Assembly (NCBI GenBank): GCA_016793095.1
Contig: JAEUJQ010000040.1
Span: 1-52,248, forward strand
Direction: 5' to 3'
Length of the DNA: 52,248 nt
DNA from: Myxococcaceae bacterium
GTDB taxonomy: Bacteria > Myxococcota > Myxococcia > Myxococcales > Myxococcaceae
The notes beneath the pieces were generated by a model. The model was not told the origin of the DNA. It ran no database searches and saw nothing but the letters and a program-made list of their open reading frames with translations. This document shows positions 8,611-18,165 of this stretch, piece after piece (the first letter of the stretch is position 1; every line of letters begins with the position of its first letter). The position numbers and the translations under genes are program-made.

Positions 8611-9638
8611 GAGACACCCGCGGAGCGTTCGACCTCGTGCTGCCGCCGACGCGTGACCAGGGCGACGAGGGCGAGGAGGGCCCAGCCTTCACCCCCGAGC
8701 CCGCACGAACAGCCGGTCGCCGTCTCGGGGCCCCTGAGGTCTCCAGCGTCCGAATCCGTACCGGTGCCTCCATCGGACGAAGGCGGTAGACCAGCGTCAC
8801 CCTGCGGCGCGCCAGCGTCGAACGGGGCGCCGGCGTCACCGGGCAGTCCCGCGTCGGGGCGCACGCCCGCGTCCACTGGAGCTCCGCCGTCGACGGGCAT
8901 CGTCCCGCCATCAGGGGCGACCGGCTGCACGTCCCCCGGCCGCAGCCCTTCGAGGGCATCGTCGAGGTAGATGACGGGCACGTCGGCGAAGTTCAGGTTC
9001 CCGCGCAACAGCCCCATCTGCACGAAGGCGGAGTTCGCGTCCGCCAGCGTCTGCGCCCGCACGCTGCGGACGACCTGCGCGCCGTCGAACCAGACGTCCA
9101 CGGTGCCCACCATCGGGTCCGTGGACCAGAGCACGCACATCGCGATGCGGTGCCACACCCCGGGCGTCACCACGCCCTGTCCCGTCCAGTGCGCGCGCCA
9201 CGTCGGCCGGTTCGTCGAGAAGCGCAGGTCGTTGCCGATGACGGCGAACGCCATCAGCTGCTGGTAGCTCGTGTTCGATTCCCAGTAGCCGATGGTCTGC
9301 TCGGGCGAGCGCGGCAGCGGCTGCGGCACGAGGAAGCTCCAGCCGAAGCACAGGGTCGCGCCCGCGGCGGTCCGCCCCATCGCTGGAGAGTGCTGCACCT
9401 CGACCCGGCGCAGACCGTTCGACCAGCGCGCGTCGTCGTGCAGCTCGATGCGGCCCGCGAAGGTGCCGCTCGCCACCACGTCGCGCACCACCGAGAGGTA
9501 GGGGCGGCCCGTGATGGTGGGGTTGAGCAGGTAGTTGAACTGCGAGGTGTTGCTGGTCTCGAAGTCGCCGCGCCAGGTCACCTGGGCGGACGAGACGGTT
9601 GCGAGCAGCACCAGGACGATCGGGGGAAGCCGGCGCAT
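8604..9638 (-). CDS. Polysaccharide-lyase-like exported protein with MYXO-CTERM tail
   Basis: The 344-residue protein has a signal peptide (MRRLPPIVLVLLATVSSAQ). A concanavalin-like jelly-roll domain (about 20-235) follows, with strand signatures such as WRGDFETSN, ELHDDARW, WHRIAMCV and DVWFDGAQV, seen in heparin-lyase/PL-type proteins. A Gly/Ala/Asp linker (bases about 8740-8900) leads to a MYXO-CTERM-like tail (TGCSCG, hydrophobic helix, TRRR). Lyase activity is inferred from fold similarity only, and catalytic residues were not verified. The ATG at 9638 is chosen because the signal peptide begins there. The next gene overlaps its stop. Confidence 0.75.
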   Translation of the reverse strand: MRRLPPIVLVLLATVSSAQVTWRGDFETSNTSQFNYLLNPTITGRPYLSVVRDVVASGTFAGRIELHDDARWSNGLRRVEVQHSPAMGRTAAGATLCFGWSFLVPQPLPRSPEQTIGYWESNTSYQQLMAFAVIGNDLRFSTNRPTWRAHWTGQGVVTPGVWHRIAMCVLWSTDPMVGTVDVWFDGAQVVRSVRAQTLADANSAFVQMGLLRGNLNFADVPVIYLDDALEGLRPGDVQPVAPDGGTMPVDGGAPVDAGVRPDAGLPGDAGAPFDAGAPQGDAGLPPSSDGGTGTDSDAGDLRGPETATGCSCGLGGEGWALLALVALVTRRRQHEVERSAGVSC

Positions 9639-9682
9639 GGCCCTCGAGGGTGACAGGGCCCGCGCGACATCACAAGCCGCGC

Positions 9683-10333
9683 TCAGAAGCGCAGCACGAC
9701 GAGCCCCGGGTTCGCGGGCGGCGCTCGTCCCCACTCGAACGCGATGAGGGTGCCGGCGGCCGGCAGCGCCCACAAGAGGCCGAGGCCCACGAGGAAGCCG
9801 GCGCCCGGCAGCGTGGCCAGCGGCAACCCGATGAGCAGGCCGGCGAGGAGCCCGAGGAGCGCGCCCACCACCCCACGACCGACGCCCCCTTCGGCGCCGA
9901 GCAGGCGCCCCGCCACGAGCACGCCGATGGGCGCGAGGACCACGCCCACCACCGTCGCCGAGAGGAAGCCCGCGAAGAAGCCCACGAAGGACTGCATGGC
10001 CGTGAAGCCGGCGTAGAGCGCGAACGGCGTCGCGACGCCCAGCCCCACCCCGACGGCGCCCTCGGCCAACAGCCGAGCACTGCGGGAAGCGGGTGGAGGC
10101 GCGGAGACGAGCACTGTCGCAGTGGGCGTGTCAGCCGGTGTCGTCGCGGAGCCGGGCTGCGACGCTGTGGGTGCGTCCGTCGCGGAGCCGAGCTCCGATG
10201 GTGGCGACACATCAACGTCGCGTGACGGGACGGGATCCGGCGCGACCTGCACGTCGGCCGCCAGCACCGACGTCGGCACACCCGCGCCGAGCAGCACCCC
10301 CAGCAGCAGCGCGCTCGAGTCAGCGAGCCGCAC
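9683..10333 (-). CDS. Glycine-rich polytopic membrane protein with signal peptide
   Basis: The 216-residue protein has a signal-peptide-like N-terminus (LLLGVLLGAGVPTSVLAA), a Ser/Pro/Thr-rich stretch to about 80, and then four or five glycine-rich hydrophobic segments (about 90-200) with GxxxG-type spacing. No family is recognised. The GTG start at 10333 lies inside a 67-bp-period duplication shared with the end of the upstream gene, so the first residues are a copied segment. It sits between the hydrolase and lyase genes on the same strand and is probably co-transcribed. Confidence 0.6.
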   Translation of the reverse strand: MRLADSSALLLGVLLGAGVPTSVLAADVQVAPDPVPSRDVDVSPPSELGSATDAPTASQPGSATTPADTPTATVLVSAPPPASRSARLLAEGAVGVGLGVATPFALYAGFTAMQSFVGFFAGFLSATVVGVVLAPIGVLVAGRLLGAEGGVGRGVVGALLGLLAGLLIGLPLATLPGAGFLVGLGLLWALPAAGTLIAFEWGRAPPANPGLVVLRF

Positions 10334-10420
10334 GGGTCACCTCCAGCGTCGTGGGCACGTCGGCCGCCAGCAGCGGCGCGCGCGAGTCAGCGAGCCGCAC
10401 GGGTCACCTCCAGCGTCGTG
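10317..10420. repeat. 37-bp direct repeat, period 67, at a gene boundary
   Basis: The identical 37-bp unit occurs at 10317-10353 and 10384-10420. The 30-bp spacer is itself partly similar (gcacgtcggccgccagcagc versus the sequence before the first copy), so the whole looks like a diverged tandem duplication of about 67 bp. On the minus strand the upstream copy encodes the last residues and stop of the hydrolase (TLEVTRAAR). The downstream copy supplies the GTG start and first codons of the membrane protein in another frame. Confidence 0.85.
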
Positions 10421-11319
10421 AGGAGGTCGGAGTCGAGGAAGCTTCGCGCGACCTCGTCGTCCTGCAGGCGCCAGCGGAAGAACGCCGCCAGCGCGCCGCC
10501 AGTCACCCGGCGCGTCTCCTTGCGGTCGGGGCCCTCGGCGCACAGGCCCGCGGTGCCGACGTCGGCGTCGAGCATGTCCGCGTGGCCCTGGTTCTTCACG
10601 AGCAACAGCCTCGTCGGCGGCGTGGTGCGGTCGAAGAAGTGCTGGAAGTTGTCACCCTCGGGCGCGCAGGCGCCTCCGAGCGCCATCCCCACGACGAGCG
10701 ACGGTGGCGCCGTGTCGAGGGGGCCGGGCAACGCCTCGGGCTGCGCCGAGAGCAGGGGCCCGCCTCTCCCGTCCACGGGATCGACGCCGACGATGCCCCG
10801 CGCCGGCTGCCCGAGCTGCGCGGTGAGCAGCCACGTCACCTTGCCTCCCCGCGAGTGGCCGGCGACGCCGAGCGGCCGTGGGTCTGCCGCGCTGCCCATC
10901 ACCGCCGCCGCGAACGCCTGCGCCCAGTCCGCGACCTGCTTCGCCGCCTTCGCCTCCTCCAGCGCCGTCATCTTCCCCAGCGGCACGCCGTCGGCCGGGT
11001 ACAGCTGCGGCGCGACCACCACGAAGCCGTGCGACGCGAGGTGCCCGAGGATCTCGTCGTAGGTGCGGCGGTCGCTCAAGAAGCCGTGCTGGAACTGCAC
11101 CACCGGGTACGTGCCCGGCGTCGTCGGAGCGGTCACGCGCACCGGCTTCGGCGCCCCCAGCTCGCCCTCGCGCAGGTCCCGCTGGGTGACCTCGAGCGGC
11201 CCCGGCAGGAACGGGTCTCCCCGGCTGAGGAAGACGGCCCCCGGCGTCAGCGGCGCAGGTGGCCCGGTGCCCATCGGCCCACAGCCAGCGAGGACGAGCA
11301 GCAGCAGCCCTGGACGCAC
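10387..11319 (-). CDS. Exported lipoprotein alpha/beta hydrolase (chlorophyllase/PAF-acetylhydrolase-like)
   Basis: The 310-residue protein starts with a lipoprotein signal (LLLLVLAGC, Cys at 13), so it is probably membrane-anchored. The alpha/beta-hydrolase core has a PVVQFQHGF oxyanion strand at about 72-80, the nucleophile elbow GHSRGG (Ser156), GVDPVDG as a candidate acid region and KNQGHADML as the candidate catalytic-histidine region. GHSRGG is typical of chlorophyllase-like hydrolases; the substrate is unknown. The start is taken as GTG at 11319, where the lipoprotein signal begins, although the frame is open to 11454 through the acnA start region. It is divergent from acnA with 94 bp between starts. 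Confidence 0.8.
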   Translation of the reverse strand: MRPGLLLLVLAGCGPMGTGPPAPLTPGAVFLSRGDPFLPGPLEVTQRDLREGELGAPKPVRVTAPTTPGTYPVVQFQHGFLSDRRTYDEILGHLASHGFVVVAPQLYPADGVPLGKMTALEEAKAAKQVADWAQAFAAAVMGSAADPRPLGVAGHSRGGKVTWLLTAQLGQPARGIVGVDPVDGRGGPLLSAQPEALPGPLDTAPPSLVVGMALGGACAPEGDNFQHFFDRTTPPTRLLLVKNQGHADMLDADVGTAGLCAEGPDRKETRRVTGGALAAFFRWRLQDDEVARSFLDSDLLTTLEVTRAAR

Positions 11320-11413
11320 AGCGCCTCTGTAACTGCCCCGGCCCGGCTCCGCACGGCAGCACGGTGCTCTTTCGTTGCGATCGACCGGCCGGGGCGAAAT
11401 AACGCGCTCCGCC

Positions 11414-14095
<2,682 letters not shown>

Positions 14096-14098
14096 GTC

Positions 14099-14126
14099 AG
14101 CGACGGCAGCTCACGCGGGCGTCGCT
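14099..14126. terminator. Weak hairpin between convergent acnA and ABC ATPase genes
   Basis: A seven-base stem (AGCGACG at 14099-14105 pairing with CGTCGCT at 14120-14126) sits in the 33-bp gap between two convergent genes. It has no T-tract on either strand, so it is at best a weak or Rho-assisted terminator. Confidence 0.25.
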
Positions 14127-14128
14127 CC

Positions 14129-14902
14129 TCAGGCGGGAGCGGCGCCCGTGGTGTCTTCACGCCGCGCCAGCCAGTCGTGCAGGAACGCCTTCACGGCAGG
14201 GTGCGGCGACGCCTTGAAGACCTCGGGCGGACCGACCGCGACGAGCTGCCCCTCGTGGAGCAGCCCCAGGCGGTCGCCGAGCTCGAAGGCCGTCGGCAGG
14301 CTCTGGGTGACGAGGAGAATGGTGGCGCCCAGCTCGCGCTTGCCGATGCGCAGCGCCTCGTCCACCGCCTCGGTGAGAATGGGGTCGAGCCCGGCCGTCG
14401 GGTCGTCGCACAGCAGGATCTTCGGCCGCACCGCGTAGGCCCGGGCGAAGGCGAGCCGCGTGCGCATGCCTCCCGAGAGCTCGGCCGGCAGCTTCTCGAC
14501 GGCGTCCGCGAGGCCGACGAGGGCCAGCGTCTCGTTCACCCGCCGCTCGATGGCCGCGGCGGTCGGGAGCAGCCGGCGCTCCCGGAGCGGGAAGGCGACG
14601 TTGTCGAACACGCTCATCGAGTCGAAGAGCGCTCCCGACTGAAACTGAATGCCTAACAGCCCGCGCAGCTCCCGCAGCTCCCGGCCCGTCGCCGTCTCGA
14701 GGTCGTGCCCTTCGAGGGCCACCATCCCCTGATCCGGGTGGACGAGTCCCTCGATGAGCTTGAGCAGCACGGTCTTGCCCGAGCCCGAGCGCCCCAACAG
14801 CACGAACGTCTCGCCCTCGGCGATGGCCAGCGAGACGCCGCGCAGCACCTGGTTGTCGCCGAAGGCCTTGTGGACGTCGCGCAGCTCGATGATGGGGCTC
14901 AT
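14129..14902 (-). CDS. ABC transporter ATP-binding protein (MlaF-like)
   Basis: The 257-residue protein is a complete nucleotide-binding subunit. It has Walker A GRSGSGKT (37-44), Q-loop IQFQSGALFDSM, signature LSGGM, Walker B ILLCDDPTAGLD and switch histidine replaced by LLVTQSL. The QSGALFDS motif and LSGGMRTR are typical of MlaF/Ttg2A, which power retrograde phospholipid transport with MlaE and MlaD. No permease or MCE-domain gene is adjacent, so it is an orphan subunit here. The H-loop position carries Gln (TQS) where most ABC ATPases have His. ATG at 14902 begins the conserved IIELRDVHKAF; the longer frame to 14968 overlaps the next gene. Confidence 0.85.
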   Translation of the reverse strand: MSPIIELRDVHKAFGDNQVLRGVSLAIAEGETFVLLGRSGSGKTVLLKLIEGLVHPDQGMVALEGHDLETATGRELRELRGLLGIQFQSGALFDSMSVFDNVAFPLRERRLLPTAAAIERRVNETLALVGLADAVEKLPAELSGGMRTRLAFARAYAVRPKILLCDDPTAGLDPILTEAVDEALRIGKRELGATILLVTQSLPTAFELGDRLGLLHEGQLVAVGPPEVFKASPHPAVKAFLHDWLARREDTTGAAPA

Positions 14903-14942
14903 CGCAGGGGAGGATGCCTCAGGCCTCGTCGAAAAGAACCGG

Positions 14943-15500
14943 TCATTCCCAGCGGAGCACGAGCTCACAGGCCTTGTGGCCCAGCGTCCGGCAGCGCTCC
15001 TCCTCGGCGTACGTCACCGTGGCGCCGGCGAGCTCGACGGACTTCCGCGCCCAGCCCAGCACCGAGAAGCAGTGCGCCCGGTGCGGCGTCGCGAAGTCGG
15101 CCAGCACCAGCCGGCCGCCGTGGTCAGACGGCTCCTCCAGCGTGAGCGTCCCCGAGTCGTAGTGTGCGCTCCAGAGCTTCGCGGCGCGCTCGAAGATGAA
15201 GGTGGGCGAACCGAAGCGGTAGAAGAGCTTGAAGAGCTTCGGCAGGTTCTCCTGCGCCGCCCAGGCGCCCAGCTCCCGACAGAGGGTGAGATCGCCCTTC
15301 CCGAACAGCCGGTCCGCGACGACGTTGAGCTCGATGAAGTGCTCCATCGGGACCCAGCCGTGAGGCAGCACGTGCTGCTCCAGCGCCTCGCGCGTCGCGG
15401 GGCTCAGCGCCTCGAGGAAACGTCGCGAGCCTTCGGCGCCGTGATGCACCTGCACCCACTTCACCCGAGCGAGGACCGCGATGCCCTTGCAGTGCGCCAT
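14943..15500 (-). CDS. DUF2378/TIGR02265-like (V4R-like) myxobacterial protein
   Basis: The 185-residue soluble protein resembles the DUF2378 (TIGR02265) family, which is strongly expanded in myxobacteria. Typical features are RFLEALSPATREAL near 25-38, VPMEHFIELNVVADRLFGKGD, and a C-terminal part (YAEEERCRTLGHKACELVLRW is the region 163-183) recalling the Cys/Gly pattern of V4R small-molecule-binding domains. The function is unknown. ATG at 15500 is chosen because the upstream frame overlaps the next gene's end. It lies 40 bp upstream of the ABC ATPase on the same strand. Confidence 0.7.
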   Translation of the reverse strand: MAHCKGIAVLARVKWVQVHHGAEGSRRFLEALSPATREALEQHVLPHGWVPMEHFIELNVVADRLFGKGDLTLCRELGAWAAQENLPKLFKLFYRFGSPTFIFERAAKLWSAHYDSGTLTLEEPSDHGGRLVLADFATPHRAHCFSVLGWARKSVELAGATVTYAEEERCRTLGHKACELVLRWE

Positions 15501-15532
15501 GCGACCCCCGCACGGCCCGTCGGCCGCCCTGT

Positions 15533-15931
15533 CTACTTCGCGAGCTGCTTCGCCTGCTCCTTCAGAGAGGCTGACTCGGCCGCGAGCGAGCGCTGCCACT
15601 TCGCGATGGAGTCCTTCCACGCGGCCGTTGCCCCCAGCAGCTCCATCGACTTCGGCACGGGCGCGGTGGAGAGAACGACGCGGTACTTGTCCGCGACGAG
15701 AGCGCGGACGTTCAGCAGCGCGATGGCGTCCTTCTTCGCGAGGGTCGGCCGGGCCTGCACGGCCGCGGCTTCTTTCTGCCAGGCGCTCACCTCGCTGCTG
15801 TAGGCGTTGTAGCGCTGCTCGGTCCAGGTGGAGTCGCCCTTCTCGGCGAACGTCTTCCCGCTCTTCACGAGCGCAGCGACGTCAGCGGCGTCGCCGGCGG
15901 CAAGTAGAGAGACGACGACTGCAGCGAGCAT
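15533..15931 (-). CDS. Small exported protein, unknown function
   Basis: The 132-residue protein has a short signal peptide (MLAAVVVSLLAAGDA) and a helical, Lys/Ala/Glu-rich mature part with no cysteines or recognised domain. The mature part may form a coiled coil or helical bundle. It lies 32 bp upstream of the DUF2378-like gene on the same strand and may share its transcript. ATG at 15931 is the signal-peptide start; a longer frame exists to 16519 but runs antisense to the reductase gene. Confidence 0.55.
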   Translation of the reverse strand: MLAAVVVSLLAAGDAADVAALVKSGKTFAEKGDSTWTEQRYNAYSSEVSAWQKEAAAVQARPTLAKKDAIALLNVRALVADKYRVVLSTAPVPKSMELLGATAAWKDSIAKWQRSLAAESASLKEQAKQLAK

Positions 15932-16057
15932 GTCGAGAGGGTACCACGCTGCCGGGCTGCAGTCGGCTCGGCGGAGGCAATGCGCCCCGAGGTCGGGAGG
16001 CGACGACGCGGTGTTCCGCTCGCGTTTGTCCGCAGGGGTCGTTACACGCGCGGCCTC

Positions 16058-17299
16058 ATGAGCACCCGTCCGTGGGACATCGTCGTCTTCGGGGCGACCG
16101 GCTTCACCGGCGCGCTCGTCGCCGAGTACCTGGCCTCCAACGCTCCGGCGCACCTGCGCATCGCCCTCGCCGGCCGCAACGCCGACAAGCTCGAGGGCGT
16201 CAGGCGCTCGCTCGGCGGGGCGGGTGCGCGCTTCGGGGCGCTGCGAGCCGACACCTCGGACGCGGCGTCGGTCCACTCGCTCGCCAGCCAGGCCCGCGTG
16301 GTGTGCACCACCGTCGGGCCCTACGCGAAGTACGGGCTCCCGCTCGTCGAGGCCTGCGCCCGCGCCGGCACGCACCTGTGCGACCTCACCGGCGAGGTGC
16401 AGTTCATGCGGCGCTCCATCGACGCCTTCGACGGCGTGGCGAGGTCCACCGGCGCGCGCATCGTCCACGCGTGCGGCTTCGACTCCATTCCGTCCGACCT
16501 CGGCATGGCGACCGTCCACGACTTCGTGAAGCGCGAGGGCGGCTCGGGACAGCTCGTGCGGGCGACGTTCGCGGTGGTGAAGCTGAAGGGCGCCGCCAGC
16601 GGGGGCACGGTCGCCTCCATGCTGAACGCCGTCGAGGAGGCGACCGCCGACCGCGCCGTGCGTCGCCTCTTTGCAGACCCCTACGCGCTGAGCCCAGACC
16701 GCTCGAAGGAGGCCGACCTCGGCCGCCAGCGGGACCTCACCAGCCTCCGGTACGACGACTTCCTCGGAGGGTGGACGGCGCCCTTCATGATGGCGTCGGT
16801 GAACACGCGCGTCGTGCGCCGCTCGAACGCCCTGCTCGACTACGCGTGGGGCCAGCGGCTCGACTACCGCGAGGTGTCGCTGCTCAGGCCCGGCTTCAAG
16901 GGCCTCCTCTTTGGCGCGGGCATGACGGCGGGCCTCGCGGCGCTGGTGGCGTCACAGCTCTTCACGCCCACGCGCGACCTCGTTCGGCGCAGGCTGCCCC
17001 AGCCTGGAGAGGGTCCCGACCGCGCACGCCGCGAGGCCGGCTCCTTCCGCGTTCGCATCGAGGCCGAGACGGTCGAAGGGCGCCGGGTCACCGGCACGGT
17101 CGCGGGCACGTCGGACCCCGGCTACGGCGAGACGTCGAAGATGCTCTCCCAGGCGGCCCTCTGCCTCGCGCAGGACGAGGCCTCGCTGCCGGAACGGGCT
17201 GGGGTGCTGACGCCTGCGACCGCGATGGGCATGACGCTCGTCGAGCGGCTGCGAAGGGCCGGCATGACCTTCGACGCGACGTGGGCGACTGCGCGTTGA
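16058..17299 (+). CDS. Saccharopine-dehydrogenase-like NAD(P)-binding reductase
   Basis: The 413-residue protein starts with a Rossmann fold (IVVFGATGFTGALVAEYL at about 8-25) and a CTTVGPYAKYG region typical of the saccharopine dehydrogenase NADP-binding family. A GEVQFMRRSIDAF segment and a C-terminal catalytic-like domain follow. Close relatives include trans-acting enoyl reductases of polyketide/lipid biosynthesis and saccharopine-dehydrogenase-like oxidoreductases; which applies here cannot be told. Hydrophobic residues near 285-305 suggest membrane association, as in mammalian SCCPDH. ATG at 16058 is chosen because the Rossmann strand starts eight residues later. Confidence 0.85.
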   Translation: MSTRPWDIVVFGATGFTGALVAEYLASNAPAHLRIALAGRNADKLEGVRRSLGGAGARFGALRADTSDAASVHSLASQARVVCTTVGPYAKYGLPLVEACARAGTHLCDLTGEVQFMRRSIDAFDGVARSTGARIVHACGFDSIPSDLGMATVHDFVKREGGSGQLVRATFAVVKLKGAASGGTVASMLNAVEEATADRAVRRLFADPYALSPDRSKEADLGRQRDLTSLRYDDFLGGWTAPFMMASVNTRVVRRSNALLDYAWGQRLDYREVSLLRPGFKGLLFGAGMTAGLAALVASQLFTPTRDLVRRRLPQPGEGPDRARREAGSFRVRIEAETVEGRRVTGTVAGTSDPGYGETSKMLSQAALCLAQDEASLPERAGVLTPATAMGMTLVERLRRAGMTFDATWATAR

Positions 17300-17332
17300 T
17301 CGCTGGGCCCGGCCGGGCCAGCATGCCGCACC

Positions 17333-18028
17333 ATGGACCCTGGCTCCTACTTGTCCCGCACCGGGCTCGTCGTTCCTGAACGCGCAGTGCGAGAGGCGCA
17401 GACGAAGCTGTGGGAGGTCCTCGAGGAGGCGCGCAAGGCGTCCATCCCCGCGACGCCGCACGCCCTGTCACGGCTGTACACGTACAAGGTGCCGAAGCTG
17501 TCGGACGACGGCGCCTGCAGCCTCGTCGACGAGCTCGCTCCGACGCCGTACGACCTCACCGACGCCCTCGGCAGCCGCGGCATGCGCGCCACCTTGTCGC
17601 TCATGGTGCTCAACGGCTTCCTCGACGCCGCGCAGCAGCACGCCGGCCTGGACTGGCTCGGCATCTACCAGGCGCGCGCGAGAGGCTCTGGGCGCGCGCT
17701 GGTCAAGCTCGCGTCACGGGGAGTGCCCAGCCGGGCCGAGTTCCCTCTCACCGAGGCCTTCGCCGCGAAGAGCACCAACGTCGCGGTGGCGCTCTCTGGC
17801 ACTCCCAGGCTCATCGCCGACGTGAAGGCCCACGTGAGCGCCGGGGGCGCCTGGTACGAGTGTGATCCGAAGGTGCAGAGCGAGGCCTGTCTGCCGCTCT
17901 TCGGCCGCGACGGTTCCGTGGTGGGCATCGTCGACGCCGAGCACTCGACAGTGAACGCCTTCGACGAGGCGCGGCTGGGCTGGCTCGTCGCGCTGGCGTG
18001 CGAAGCGCCGCAACACCTGCCCGGGTGA
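17333..18028 (+). CDS. GAF-domain protein resembling free methionine-(R)-sulfoxide reductase
   Basis: The 231-residue cytosolic protein has an N-terminal helical part (about 1-90) and a C-terminal GAF domain. The motif YECDPKVQSEACLPLFG (Cys177, Cys186) followed by GSVVGIVDAEH aligns with the CD(x)nSEIVLP and GVLDxD signatures of fRMsr enzymes. The two N-terminal active-site cysteines expected in fRMsr (about 24 and 34 residues before CD) are absent; the region reads AEFPLTEAFAAKST. It is therefore more likely a GAF sensor or an altered enzyme. It precedes the hybrid kinase gene on the same strand with 137 bp between them. Confidence 0.7.
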   Translation: MDPGSYLSRTGLVVPERAVREAQTKLWEVLEEARKASIPATPHALSRLYTYKVPKLSDDGACSLVDELAPTPYDLTDALGSRGMRATLSLMVLNGFLDAAQQHAGLDWLGIYQARARGSGRALVKLASRGVPSRAEFPLTEAFAAKSTNVAVALSGTPRLIADVKAHVSAGGAWYECDPKVQSEACLPLFGRDGSVVGIVDAEHSTVNAFDEARLGWLVALACEAPQHLPG

Positions 18029-18165
18029 CCGCGGCCTCGGCCTCGTCACACTGCCTTCGGCCCGGTTGGTGAGGCGCTCGTGGCCGCCAGCGGTCGCGCT
18101 GACAACCGTGGCGCTGGAATCGGGTGGGTCATGAACGACCGAGGCGGTCACTCAGCTGGTTGGCT

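Noticed and set aside
8740-8900. Short repeated sequence resembling direct repeats
   Set aside because: It encodes the Asp-Ala-Gly linker of the lyase-like protein, as in other myxobacterial surface proteins.
11375-11402. Possible sigma-70-like promoter (TTGCGA, 16 bp, AAATAA) before acnA
   Set aside because: The -10 match is poor and the -35 only partial. It is a small A/T patch in a GC-rich gap and not enough to call a promoter.
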